From: Candidatus Nitrosocosmicus oleophilus
Lineage (GTDB): Archaea; Thermoproteota; Nitrososphaeria; Nitrososphaerales; Nitrososphaeraceae
DNA: 64,000 nucleotides
NCBI RefSeq assembly: GCF_000802205.1
Contig: NZ_CP012850.1
Coordinates: 1-64,000, forward strand
Reading direction: 5' to 3'
This document shows positions 45,454 through 54,539 of the stretch, one piece after another. The notes under the pieces are model-generated. The model saw only the letters and a list, made by a program, of their open reading frames with translations. It searched no databases and was not told the DNA's origin. Position 1 is the stretch's first letter. Every line of letters starts with the position of its first letter. The position numbers and the translations under genes were made by a program.

Positions 45454-45652
45454 CTATAATGAAGTTTCTTTCCAAATTTGAATTTAATAAAGGACAACTT
45501 TTTAAATTAGAATTTAATCAGATACACCAATAATACTGCCTATATCACTTTCACCATTAGAATAGATTTATCAAACGTACTTGTTTTTTACACCTGATTC
45601 TCAAAACAAGCATATTATATGTAGTAACAGAAACCTAAAAATTCCACTATTA

Positions 45653-45877
45653 CTATGGGACTTGGGTGGTATTGGTATTAGTTGTTTGATTTGATCCTGA
45701 CGTTATTGTGGCTGTTTCTTCTTCAGCAATGTAAACATCTTCATATGCATTCCCTGTAGGTTCATCTATACCCGACAATATGGTAGCATTTGTATCTACT
45801 GGATAGAATATTGAACCATATAGAATTCCTGTAAATATTAGCACGATGCCATACAATTTAATCTTGACTCGTCTCAT
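45653..45877 (-). CDS. Small membrane-anchored protein with acidic Thr-rich tail
   Basis: 74 residues from ATG 45877 (an ATG nine bases upstream is an alternative). Basic start MRRVKIKLYG, a hydrophobic helix (IVLIFTGILYGSIFYPV), then an acidic tail (AYEDVYIAEEETATITSGSNQTTNTNTTQ). The chosen start overlaps the stop of the preceding gene as ATGA, which implies translational coupling. Confidence 0.55.
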   Translation of the reverse strand: MRRVKIKLYGIVLIFTGILYGSIFYPVDTNATILSGIDEPTGNAYEDVYIAEEETATITSGSNQTTNTNTTQVP

Positions 45878-46116
45878 AAACTCCAATTATGATGGATGCT
45901 TATATTTTTGATGGCATGATTCAAGGTTTTTCGGTCTAATCTCCTAATAACTTCTATAGTCTTACCAAATTTCATGGATTGATATATGTCTTTACCAGAT
46001 TTAAGTAATTTACTGTGAAGAAATAATATACTTTCCATAACTAATGAGATAAGGCATATTATCCCAACCTGCAATAACACATTTTCAAATAGAAGATTTG
46101 AATGACAATACAGCAA
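45874..46116 (-). CDS. Small membrane protein, function unknown
   Basis: 80 residues from TTG 46116 (internal ATGs possible). One hydrophobic helix (VGIICLISLVMESILFL) and a basic cytoplasmic tail (GKTIEVIRRLDRKTLNHAIKNISIHHNW). The TGA overlaps the ATG of the next gene; that overlap is the main support. Confidence 0.4.
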   Translation of the reverse strand: MLYCHSNLLFENVLLQVGIICLISLVMESILFLHSKLLKSGKDIYQSMKFGKTIEVIRRLDRKTLNHAIKNISIHHNWSL

Positions 46117-46233
46117 TGCGAGGCAGTAACAAGTTGAATTCCTCAGACTGAACCAACTAGTTTGCCTTCCAGTGTTGCATTGAGAAATATTGATTCTTGC
46201 TGTATACTTTCAACATAAGTTCGAGTCACTTCA

Positions 46234-47712
46234 TCACTCCTGTGGTGTGAATGGATCGACCACCTCAACGATGCCCATCATACCGGTATCCTCATGTGGA
46301 AGAATGTGACAGTGAAAGACGAATTTTCCAACAAAATCTGTGAATGGGATACGAACCACCACCTCACCACCCTGTGGAAGCACTACTGTATCCTGCAAGC
46401 CATGTGCATTATATGGTTGGCCATTCACTGACATCACCTGAAAGTCATTGACATGAATGTGGAATGTATGATCTTCATTATCGCTATTTTTAAGTGTCCA
46501 CTCCTCCACGTCTCCAAGTTTCACTATATAGTCGACCCGGTTATGATCAAAAACTTTGCCGTTTATCTGGTTAGTTCCCACGTCGCCAAATCGGGTTGCT
46601 GTTTGGTTGTCTGGGGAGCCATTGAAGACTAGCGTACGTTGAGTCTGGATCTGAGCATCTCCTAGGTCATGTCTTGGTACTAAACTCGAAGGAGTGACCT
46701 CTGTTGTCTGAGCTCCATCTTTGCCTTGTACGTTTACCGTTGCTAGGGTTACCTCAGAGGTAGGAGAGAATCCCGAGCGGTTGTATGGGAGCGATTTAAG
46801 AGGATAAGTTCCATTTTCTCCACCAGTAACCAGTACTTCAAATCTCTTGCCAGCGGGAAGCACAAGGTTTTTTCCATCCCAGACTTCCCAAACAGGGTTA
46901 CCGTCTTCTGCGATTATATGGAAGGTGTGACCGGGCAATGTTATATTGTAAAATGTTGCAGGATCAATATTTGCAAATTGCCATAGCTGAGTCTCCCCAG
47001 ATGAAATATTTATAACAGGATTAATTTGACCATTGACGGTAAAATAATTTGCCCACTTATATATTGGATTAGTTGAACTTCCGTTCAGGCTCCATGGAAA
47101 AGCCTTCAAGACAAACGTCTGCTGAGTGATATTGTTCAAAGCACTAGGTAGTAAGTCTTCTAAGCCCTCGATTTTGATCAAACCCGACATCCCGCCACCC
47201 ACTTGAGTAGTAGCGAGACCGTGGAGGTGCGGGTGATACCAAAAAGTTCCTGTGGGATGATTGATCGGGATGTCAAGCACGTACTTTGCAGTTTCTCCGG
47301 GTTCCACGACACGAAAGATATTGTCTGAGCTACCGGTCGGTGACACATGCAGACCATGAAAATGTATATTAGTTTGATCTACCTCGTTAACAAGGTTTAC
47401 CACCAGTCGTTCACCAGGTTTGATGTGTAAAGTTGGTCCCATTAGCGATCCATTATAAACCAGCGCTGTGACTGATTCGTTTCCAACCAAACCCTGCTTC
47501 TCTTCAATGATGAGTGAAACTTCCAATATTCCTTGCTTATTGCTGTACATGTCTGAAGGCTTTGAGAAATTCATACCCTTAAGAGGTGACGACTCATCCT
47601 GACCAAGAGCAATTTGGTTAGCAGTAATCATATATGTCAACGATGTCATAAACATAGTAACAAATAGGTAAGTCGAGTTACAGTGTAATAGTCTCTTGTC
47701 TCTAAATCTCAT
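46234..47712 (-). CDS. Secreted three-domain multicopper oxidase (laccase-like)
   Basis: 492 residues. Signal-type N-terminus (LFVTMFMTSLTYMITANQIALG). All four copper motifs are present: IHFHGLHV, GTFWYHPHLHG, EDHTFHIHVNDF and FVFHCHILPHEDTGMMG, giving one type 1 site (Cys, two His, Met) and the trinuclear cluster. Oxidises a substrate while reducing oxygen to water; likely phenol, metal or manganese oxidation, substrate not assignable. GC content of the coding DNA is near 48% in sampled lines against roughly 33% around it, and codons differ, which suggests fairly recent transfer. Confidence 0.9.
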   Translation of the reverse strand: MRFRDKRLLHCNSTYLFVTMFMTSLTYMITANQIALGQDESSPLKGMNFSKPSDMYSNKQGILEVSLIIEEKQGLVGNESVTALVYNGSLMGPTLHIKPGERLVVNLVNEVDQTNIHFHGLHVSPTGSSDNIFRVVEPGETAKYVLDIPINHPTGTFWYHPHLHGLATTQVGGGMSGLIKIEGLEDLLPSALNNITQQTFVLKAFPWSLNGSSTNPIYKWANYFTVNGQINPVINISSGETQLWQFANIDPATFYNITLPGHTFHIIAEDGNPVWEVWDGKNLVLPAGKRFEVLVTGGENGTYPLKSLPYNRSGFSPTSEVTLATVNVQGKDGAQTTEVTPSSLVPRHDLGDAQIQTQRTLVFNGSPDNQTATRFGDVGTNQINGKVFDHNRVDYIVKLGDVEEWTLKNSDNEDHTFHIHVNDFQVMSVNGQPYNAHGLQDTVVLPQGGEVVVRIPFTDFVGKFVFHCHILPHEDTGMMGIVEVVDPFTPQE

Positions 47713-48093
47713 ATTTAGCTACTGATCGAACTAGATATATATGAACATTCTTAGGAGTTGATTTTTGACCTAGATATTTATTCGGAGATCAAATATTTTT
47801 TTCACTAATTGGACCTAAATCCGCTTATCGATCCCACTTTCAACATTACCAAAAATAATAATCTAGATCAAAAATAAATAGGGTTTGGAAGAGACTTTAG
47901 TTACTAACCATAAGCAAGATAAATTGGCTCCCAAATTGACCAATTGGAGAACCAGGTTTGATGACTTAGAAAGCACGCATTAAACCTGAACTCTATTACT
48001 TTTTCTCGAACTATTCAATCTTAGATGAAGTTGTTTGAGTATAGATATTATGTTATAAATTTGAGTAACCTCAATATTAGAAGCATGATCGAT
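47713..48093. other. Intergenic stretch, possibly the remnant of a sensor kinase
   Basis: 381 bases. Holds the oxidase promoter at its left end. The right part follows the stop of the truncated sensor and may be decayed downstream sequence of it, but no kinase motif is visible. Confidence 0.4.
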
Positions 48094-48654
48094 TCACTTC
48101 AACGTTTTTGCTGCAACTGATGCAACTATTACACCTTCAAAGGAAGTCATATTATTATTGGTTTGTGATTGTGATTCTAACAATCCTGTTTGATTAATTT
48201 TGAGAATTGGAAATGAAATAAACATTCTAGGCACATTATCATTAGGGTCTATAACCTTACTGATGTATGGAATTTTACTCTGTTTTGGAATCTGGAAATA
48301 CTCCCTGTAACTCAAGTCGATATCTCTGTAGTTCGCATTTTGGCCCTTTTCAATTCCGGTGAAAGTTTTCAATCTTCCAGTGCTATCCAAGTAATAATAA
48401 CCATCTGTCAGATTACTTGTGGACTCTAGTCCAAAATTTAACAAGGTTTGAATTTTAGAAATGTTTCCTTCCATTGTTGAAGGGGAATTAGCAATTATTA
48501 ATAAATTGGACGTTATAGCAGAAATTGCATTTGTTAAACTATTGTAAATACTATAGGCTTCTATCTCGGCGTTTGTTTGCAATTCATTTATAGCAAGTTC
48601 TTGAATTTGATTCGCTGTTTGAGTAAAATAGTTGTAAGAAAATATAGCCAACAT
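48094..48654 (-). pseudogene. Truncated Cache sensor fragment of a membrane sensor protein
   Basis: 186 residues: end of a first membrane helix (MLAIFSYNYF), then Cache-type sensor (NELQTNAEIEAYSIYNSLTNAISAITSNLLIIANSP; GYYYLDSTGRLKTFTGIEKGQN, YREYFQIPKQSKIPYISKVIDPNDNVPRMFISFPIL) ending abruptly at VASVAAKTLK and TGA. In intact relatives a second membrane helix and kinase follow. Upstream, the same frame reads VLSFYL-stop-FASSI, so the N-terminal helix is also broken. Both ends lost. Confidence 0.65.
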
Positions 48655-49238
48655 GATTGAAGATGCAAACTATAGGTAAAATGATAGCACTCTTATTATA
48701 TTCCAATAATCGCAATATTTTAACAAAGTTTATTATGTTTTATTTATAATTGGTCTATTAAATTCGTACATACCGGTACCTCAGACGTATAATAACAGCA
48801 AGGATAGAAATAATCCAGATGGTCATCTTAATAGATTAATTTCCAAGTACAGCAAAAAGTAAAATGATAGTTAGAATTCCAAATATGATAGCTATTGCTA
48901 ATTGTGACTTTCATATTTGATAGAAGATTATAAAGCTAGAATGTAAAATTGAGAGTATGTGTGTTACGATTGACCGCACATAAACGAGATAATTACAAAG
49001 AGAATAAGACAGTTGTTGGATGAGTTGATGAAGAAGTTTACTTTGCTCAGAAATCATCAAATCATGAAAGTAGTTTTTTATAGAAATTATAAAATTCATC
49101 TCTAACTGACAATCGTATCTAAAAATTGTGGTCCTGGATGAGGTTGAGCAGATTTTATAATCGCATATTAACTTGATGGTCTTTAAAACTGATTACTCTA
49201 TAAGTATTACTTCTTGAATTCAGAAAGGTCATTAAATC
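48655..49238. other. Intergenic stretch, no supported gene
   Basis: 584 bases. A 62-codon minus-strand frame (48911-49099) has a composition like translated AT-rich DNA and no motif, so I do not call it. Confidence 0.45.
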
Positions 49239-49493
49239 TTAATATCTCATCAAATCCACAACTAATTTCAATTTTGATATCTCGTCTTTCAAAACCGAAA
49301 TTTCATTGTTATCCTTTGTATATTTTAATAATCTTTCACAGGCTTGAATCTGACCCAGCATCAATTCACCTCTATTTAGACAAAGACTATGAGCAGAGTC
49401 AAGAAAATGATATGAAACACTTTTTCCTCTTTCAATACCGCCACAGGTTTTTGCTTCCACTAGATATGGTATTTCATTTTTAACTATGTTCAT
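49239..49493 (-). CDS. Small soluble protein, function unknown
   Basis: 84 residues. MNIVKNEIPYLVEAKTCGGIERGKSVSYHFLDSAHSLCLNRGELMLGQIQACERLLKYTKD then a helix ISVLKDEISKLKLVVDLM. Three Cys, helical pattern, non-random codon use. It looks like a conserved archaeal hypothetical but I cannot name it. Confidence 0.55.
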   Translation of the reverse strand: MNIVKNEIPYLVEAKTCGGIERGKSVSYHFLDSAHSLCLNRGELMLGQIQACERLLKYTKDNNEISVLKDEISKLKLVVDLMRY

Positions 49494-49898
49494 TGTTATT
49501 AGTATAACAACCTCACTAATAAGGTACTAGTACATAGTAATGATGTATATGTCAATCGAATTAGAATAATATGATATTCATTTTAAAGAATAGGGCCCGA
49601 AATAACAAATTTATGGCAATATAGGATCAGCGGTTCTGTGCTTGTTAATCAGTATTATGGACCAAAGATGAAGATTTAATATCAAATAAGATAAGGCCGG
49701 TTTTAGATTCACGACACAAAGAACGGATAGGCTGATACTCCTTGGTTCATGAAATTGTTTCAAGCCGCCTATGAAGTGAGGTGATCCATGTTCACATATG
49801 ATAGAATACAGCTGATCCGGATGATGCCCGATTCACAATCTTGGTAAATCAGAAGACATTCGATCATTTTTAAAAATTGATGATAATTATTAACTTGA
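49494..49898. other. Intergenic stretch, no gene seen
   Basis: 405 bases, no ORF or RNA gene recognised. Confidence 0.45.
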
Positions 49899-50396
49899 TT
49901 AATTTTTTTCTCTTGATAGTGGTTTAGCCTTTTCCCACAGACTATGAAATAAACTTTGTTTTCTATTAATCATATATTCAGAGTTGCTCCATAGAATTCG
50001 GTCGGGGTCCTTGTTAAGTGGGTTGAACAATGGTTTTATACATATCCTATTATCAGATATTTGAAAATTATCTTGGATGTTGTTTAAACACCTTATATCA
50101 CAATATCTCAAAGATTTTAGAAAACAAACGCTATTCTCACTTGATTCTGTTATTACACGAAATTTGATGCCTTTTTGTTTAGACAGTTTTTCAACATGAT
50201 AAATTATTTCTCTGTAGCCTTTCAAAATATGTCCAAGCATCCTCTTATCCCAAATGATAGTAAGTTCACTTAAAGGTAGGATTAACGAATCTAAATAAAT
50301 AGCCAATAGTATATCTGGATTGTTAACAATTGTAGTTATTAGGGGAAATTTGTAATTAGATTCCTTTAGTTTCCTAAACGAACACGAGTTAAGCAT
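49899..50396 (-). CDS. Stand-alone protein resembling a sensor-kinase input segment
   Basis: 165 residues with no kinase, receiver or membrane part. The order VEKLSKQKGIKFRVITESSENSVCFLKSL ... RCLNNI ... FQISDNRICIKPL ... ILWSNSEYMINRKQSLFHSLWEKAKPLSRE resembles, from memory, the input region before the HisKA domain in many Nitrososphaeria multi-sensor kinases (patterns like IRHVKNLPP ... LISNEP ... SLFEELW). If so, this is either a detached fragment or a separate sensor protein. The start is not certain. Confidence 0.45.
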   Translation of the reverse strand: MLNSCSFRKLKESNYKFPLITTIVNNPDILLAIYLDSLILPLSELTIIWDKRMLGHILKGYREIIYHVEKLSKQKGIKFRVITESSENSVCFLKSLRYCDIRCLNNIQDNFQISDNRICIKPLFNPLNKDPDRILWSNSEYMINRKQSLFHSLWEKAKPLSREKN

Positions 50397-51083
50397 ATTC
50401 TAGTTAGTTCAACAACAGTTATAAACTTCAAATTCAATTACAATTCTTGAATATAAATTGAATACTCAACCGAGATTTATTTTCGCATTTCACAAAGCTG
50501 TATGATCAATTATTAATGAGATGTAATAAATAATCAGCATTTTTATCTTCTCAGCAAGGCCAATCTTTCAATTCAGTAAGCAGTGTATTGGGAATGACTA
50601 CTTTGATTGCATCAAGGTATATGACCGTTATGTGCCGCCTTTAGGGCGCCGCCGATCCTTTGTCCACTATAGATTGATTAATACCCTTTCAATCTATCTG
50701 GTTTCAACGTTGTCAGGGTGTTTCCTATTGTTGCTTTTTATAAGATTAGGGTTGTTGCCAAAAACAACAGTAAGAAAATCCTTGACATCCTTGACAACCC
50801 CCGACACATGAAGGAGTGTTTAATACCAACTAACATCATTGGAGGCAATAAAATAAAACCATCACTGTTCCATATTAATAACAATTGTTGGGGTTATTTA
50901 CCAAATTAAATAAAAAATTACACCAGTGAAATGATTAATTGTTCGATCTTCTTCAGTCAGAGATTTTGATTGGTATACCATATTGATGCTTTATTTGTCA
51001 AATAAGTTTGCAATTGTTTTATATAATAAATTCTCAAAACACTTGTGTTAAAACAGGAAATATTTCGATGGAGCAACACCATC
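50397..51083. other. Gene-poor stretch with hairpins and a possible decayed frame
   Basis: 687 bases. Contains a GC-rich patch GCCGCCTTTAGGGCGCCGCC (50634-50653), a 9-bp inverted repeat ATAGATTGA/TCAATCTAT (50669-50677 and 50689-50697), and an open frame from GTG 50718 to 50909 (63 codons) that I cannot identify. Probably remnants of a mobile or foreign segment. Confidence 0.4.
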
Positions 51084-51221
51084 ATGAGTGAGATCAATAA
51101 TTTTCTAGATAGAGGAAATAGAAAGATTGTTAATATTCAAGTGGTGAAAGATTTTGATACTGAACTCACTGGAGTGAATTATATAGTTTTTTATGAGGAA
51201 GGCGCTGACATAACTTTTTGA
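51084..51221 (+). CDS. Small ORF of 45 residues, function unknown
   Basis: MSEINNFLDRGNRKIVNIQV then VKDFDTELTGVNYIVFYEEGADITF. Regular codon use and beta-strand pattern suggest a real small protein or the surviving part of one. Preceded by AT-rich promoter-like DNA. No motif. Confidence 0.4.
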   Translation: MSEINNFLDRGNRKIVNIQVVKDFDTELTGVNYIVFYEEGADITF

Positions 51222-51602
51222 TTTTTATTTTTAAAAATAATTCCATTCCAGAAACCATGTCTGCTGGACCAGATTCGAGTCCCAGTCTAGGTTCAAAATT
51301 GAAGTATAATCTTGCTTCTAACAATCAAAATCTAAACCCGTGGATGCAAGAAACGGGTTCAAATCCCGACCAATCATATGTATTAGGATAATTGGTGACT
51401 ATCTTTATTTTAGTCATCAATGAAAAAATGTTGCATGCCCGCTACCGCCTAGTTCTAAAGTGCCTATCCACAATAATTAATACTAATTCATATTTTGTAG
51501 ATATAAGGTAAAAGACATGATTTACCATAATAATAAAATTTTAATCAGATAACAGATTTTCAATAAATATTTATTTTTATACTTCATTGCTATGAAGTAT
51601 AT
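51222..51602. other. Intergenic stretch holding a tRNA-3'-end-like sequence
   Basis: 381 bases. The only recognisable part is the T-arm-like sequence at about 51335-51376. The promoter of the gene at 51603 must be at its right end (ATTTATTTTTATAC near 51570). Confidence 0.4.
51335..51376 (+). other. tRNA 3'-end-like sequence (T-arm consensus)
   Basis: ACGGGTTCAAATCCCG at 51353-51368 matches the T-arm/B-box consensus GGTTCAAATCC, followed by ACCAATCA like an acceptor 3' strand. No matching 5' acceptor (TGATTGG) or D-arm is at the right distance, so it is not a complete tRNA. It may be the remnant left by an element that integrated into a tRNA gene, or coincidence. Confidence 0.3.
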
Positions 51603-52460
51603 ATGAAAAATAATTCAAAAGGCGCAATAATTATATCATTATTTATTCTTACAGCACTACTTACCACTGCATATCAATTTCAATCATCTTTTGGTTTTCC
51701 TTACACATGTCTAGATGCAAGGCAAGGAAAGGCGCCAATAGCAGTTTCTGGAAACAATGTGTATGTGGCTTGGTGGGGAAATAGCTCAGGAAATTATGAG
51801 GTCATGTTTAAGTCATCAAATAACGGTGGTCAGACATTTGGCGACAAAATTAACTTAAGCAATTCTACCAATGGAACATCTGTGGAGGCAGATATTGCTA
51901 CATCAGGGAGTAACGTATATGTTATCTTTGCAGATAACAAGACAGGTAATGCTAATTTATATATCGTAACCTCAAACGATAATGGGAAAACATTCAATCA
52001 AGATATAAAACTAACTGACAATTCTAATTCGTCTTTGAAAAACAATACACTCTTGTCTCAAATGAATTCATACGATGTAAAAGCATCTCCATATGAGCCC
52101 AAGGTAGCAGCTGAAGGTAATAACGTATATATAATAGCAACGGGGGGGGAAAAGAGCAGTACAACTTATGAAACAGACGTCTTTTTAAAAGTCTCAAATG
52201 ACAGCGGCAAAACTTTTGGAAAAGACATTAACTTGAGCCAATCACCAGGAATTGCCTCTGATAGAATTCAATTAGAAGCAATGAACGATAAGGTGTACGT
52301 GACATGGTGGGACAAAAAAATGGATGGCTCAGATGAACCGCTAATGAGAATCAGTGATGATGGAGGCCAAACATTTGGTGATAAAATAACCCTTTCAGCA
52401 AATACTACTCAATTCAATAATAATAACACCGCTGGCATATCCTTCTCCCCTTCTTCCTAA
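51603..52460 (+). CDS. Secreted sialidase-like (BNR/Asp-box) beta-propeller protein
   Basis: 285 residues. Signal peptide (GAIIISLFILTALLTTAYQFQSSFG). Four Asp-box-like motifs (SNNGGQTFG, SNDNGKTFN, SNDSGKTFG, SDDGGQTFG), each followed by D/N-K-I-N/T-L, and preceded by VYVAWW-type strands. Six-bladed sialidase-like propeller in part; four blades visible, so somewhat short. No sialidase Arg triad, so enzymatic role unlikely to be sialidase. Surface protein; function unknown. Confidence 0.8.
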   Translation: MKNNSKGAIIISLFILTALLTTAYQFQSSFGFPYTCLDARQGKAPIAVSGNNVYVAWWGNSSGNYEVMFKSSNNGGQTFGDKINLSNSTNGTSVEADIATSGSNVYVIFADNKTGNANLYIVTSNDNGKTFNQDIKLTDNSNSSLKNNTLLSQMNSYDVKASPYEPKVAAEGNNVYIIATGGEKSSTTYETDVFLKVSNDSGKTFGKDINLSQSPGIASDRIQLEAMNDKVYVTWWDKKMDGSDEPLMRISDDGGQTFGDKITLSANTTQFNNNNTAGISFSPSS

Positions 52461-52754
52461 TACACGTTTTTATTTCAAGTCATTAAACTAAATACGGAAT
52501 AGTGTCTATGTGATTATTTTTGCCCCTAGTGATTTTTCTTTCACTACTTGCCGTGGATTGGTGTGGACAAAGGGTTACCAACCGGGAATATCTGGGTTGT
52601 CATATATTCATCTGTAGTTCTGATGGACCAAATTCTTTGAATGGATCGGTTAAGTCAGAGGAAGACCCAATGAAGATGAAGATTATTCTGATAAAGAAAA
52701 GATTTTGTATTGACACCAGTTTACAATAAGAAAAGCTAAATGGTGTATTAGTTA

Positions 52755-53294
52755 CTATTGAGGCAACTGATACTTCCAATTAACCACTACATTGTCTATA
52801 AGAAAGTTGTCATCTGTGTTAGGGTTCCTTAAGAACTGTATACTGTTCTCACCTTGTTTTAGAACATCTTCATCTAGCAAGACTGTTAAGGTTGCCCAGT
52901 TTTCGGTTCCAGAATTTCCAAAGTTACCCCCGGCGCTAGTTACATGTTGTCCATTAATTACTATTGTATGTCCCTCAAAGTATGATCCGTATATTTGTAC
53001 CAGTAGATATCCGCTTCCACTTGGGGTACTGTCAATTGTGAAATTAAAAGTGTCTGACACATCACCTCTATATGGATAACCTGGTGCAAATATATCGTTT
53101 TTATTGTCTCCAAGGTGTTGTTGGATAGGCACTACCACAAAGTCCGAAGATTGCATCGTGGTAGTTGTCGTAGTCGTTGTTACGTTTTGGCCGCTTACAA
53201 CATTAACTGACGCACCTTCCAAACTCAATATTCCAAATAATGCTATCATACTAATAAAAACAATATGTCCTTTTACAATTGAATGATTTGCCAT
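52755..53294 (-). CDS. Secreted beta-sandwich protein with Thr tract
   Basis: 179 residues. Signal peptide (IVFISMIALFGILSLEGASV), then a run of eight Thr encoded by a repetitive ACN tract, then a jelly-roll-like domain (FNFTIDSTPSGSGYLLVQIYGSYFEGHTIVINGQHV, WATLTVLLDEDVLKQGENSIQFLRNPNTDDNFLIDNVVVNWKYQ). The last part resembles carbohydrate-binding jelly rolls. Function inferred only as surface binding. Confidence 0.65.
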   Translation of the reverse strand: MANHSIVKGHIVFISMIALFGILSLEGASVNVVSGQNVTTTTTTTTMQSSDFVVVPIQQHLGDNKNDIFAPGYPYRGDVSDTFNFTIDSTPSGSGYLLVQIYGSYFEGHTIVINGQHVTSAGGNFGNSGTENWATLTVLLDEDVLKQGENSIQFLRNPNTDDNFLIDNVVVNWKYQLPQ

Positions 53295-53661
53295 ATTGAC
53301 TAAGTAGAATTATAATTTATAAAGATGAGGTAATTATGACTAAAGTTTCCTTTGCTCAATATTATTTAGCGCTTGGAATAAAAAGTCAAGACATACAAAG
53401 CATTATGAGTTTGATTTGTAGGTTGTCCAGAAGTTGTATATCTAGTAATTATAAAGCCAGTCAGAGCCGCTCTTAGCGGGCGGCGCTAAATCCAGTGTTT
53501 TATGAAAAGTCAGTCTTAAAATGACAATGTGGAGTTATGTAACAATAACTGGTATAATCCAGCTACCCAGAATTAAAGAGGCGGATTTCATAAGAGATCC
53601 TCAATTGGAATGATAATCATTTTTTATATACTTTGTCTATTATCTTTTATCAGTATCGCGA
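53295..53661. other. Intergenic stretch with a GC-rich element
   Basis: 367 bases. The patch GCCGCTCTTAGCGGGCGGCGC at 53466-53486 can fold (CCGCT-CTT-AGCGG) and resembles the GC-rich patch at 50634. No ORF. Confidence 0.4.
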
Positions 53662-53889
53662 ATGTCATGTAAAGGGATATGTATTAGACATAAGGCAAAA
53701 ATTGATGGTTTTAGTAAGAATAGATATCTTGAAGGCCAGAAACGTTGTCAAACATGTAGCATCTTCATAATATGGGACGTTAGTTTATTCTGCCCTTGCT
53801 GTAATATGAGACTAAGAATAAAACCTAGAAATGGTAAAGCTAAAGTCGTTTATAAAAAGGGTTCGAAAACAGGATGTACTCAAAAATAA
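53662..53889 (+). CDS. Small zinc-ribbon protein (paralogue of 57448-57687)
   Basis: 75 residues. Cys at CKGIC near the start and CQTC plus CPCC (KRCQTCSIF, LFCPCCNMRLRIKPR) give a zinc ribbon; basic C-terminal tail (GKAKVVYKKGSK). The order CK-x-IC, Y-x(2)-G-x-K-x-C-x(2)-C-x(2)-F, CPCC-x(3)-LR-x-KPR is shared with 57448-57687. Probably nucleic-acid binding, of the kind common in archaeal mobile and virus-derived DNA. Confidence 0.65.
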   Translation: MSCKGICIRHKAKIDGFSKNRYLEGQKRCQTCSIFIIWDVSLFCPCCNMRLRIKPRNGKAKVVYKKGSKTGCTQK

Positions 53890-53989
53890 GATAATTTCTT
53901 TACAATGACTCTAGAATTTATTTGCTCAATGATTCATCCCAAAAAATATATTCTCTAGCAATGCCAATTCATTTTAAGATGAAATAGAC

Positions 53990-54194
53990 ATGGGAGTCTT
54001 ATTATCTCGCTATAGCAGAAGCCATAAACCTGCAGAGCAATTATACAAAGAAGAATTTTCTGACTAATCCAAATAGAAGCAATGAATTCTATGCTAAAGT
54101 ATTTGGACAGTATGGAGATGAATCGATCTCTGAATCAGTTTCTTATGGTTTTGCAGTATGTTTTGAGAAAATACCTACATTGTGGTCCACTTAA
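53990..54194 (+). pseudogene. ThyX-like gene fragment, frameshifted
   Basis: One frame from ATG 53990 reads GVLLSRYSRSHKPAEQLYKEEFSD and stops; a neighbouring frame continues FLTNPNRSNEFYAKVFGQYGDESISESVSYGFAVCFEKIP to TAA at 54192. Together they match the N-terminal part of archaeal ThyX-like proteins, where LMARYSRS precedes an FY-x-x-V-x-x-GYGDDS segment. The rest of the enzyme is missing. Flavin-dependent thymidylate synthases make dTMP; this copy cannot. Identification from pattern memory. Confidence 0.5.
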
Positions 54195-54539
54195 CTATTG
54201 CATTTTAGAACATTGGACTAAATACTATATCGCAGTACGGGCATCTCATACCGAGTAAAATTGCTATTGAGGTTTATAAACCATTTTGCGATATGATTCA
54301 TTTAGATTCTTTAGTATAAGAATATGTAGCCACATTGCATAATAACTTTCACGTAACTAAAACCCAATTATCTGGATGGAGAGGTATTCTTCTCGAGATC
54401 TTTTCCCCTTTCCATCCAGTATATATTGCTACTTTGAGATACAATATTATACTAGAAAAATGTTATATATTAAGAGACTGTTACTAGATTTATGTCTACA
54501 ACAATATTACAAACATCCAAGAGTAAAGAAATATAGAAA
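54195..54539. other. Non-coding stretch with one long inverted repeat
   Basis: About 345 bases with many stops in all frames. CTGGATGGA (54372-54380) and TCCATCCAG (54411-54419) form a 9-bp stem with a 30-base loop. Confidence 0.45.
54372..54419. repeat. Stem-loop, first of three related elements
   Basis: Perfect 9-bp stem CTGGATGGA/TCCATCCAG, loop 30 bases. The right arm is preceded by TTTCC-type sequence as in the two stem-loops at 54893 and 55027. Confidence 0.5.

Noticed and set aside
48911-49099. 62-codon minus-strand frame
   Set aside because: Composition (Ile/Ser/Leu/His/Tyr) typical of AT-rich non-coding DNA, no upstream signal.
51300-51376. Complete intron-bearing tRNA, even an amber suppressor (CTTGC...GCAAG could pair around TTCTAA)
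   Set aside because: No D-arm, no 5' acceptor strand matching the 3' end, and the required intron placement is arbitrary. Only the T-arm resemblance is kept.
52520-52729. 69-codon plus-strand frame
   Set aside because: No recognisable start context, motif or paralogue; could be decayed tail of the sialidase-like gene, but I could not connect the frames.
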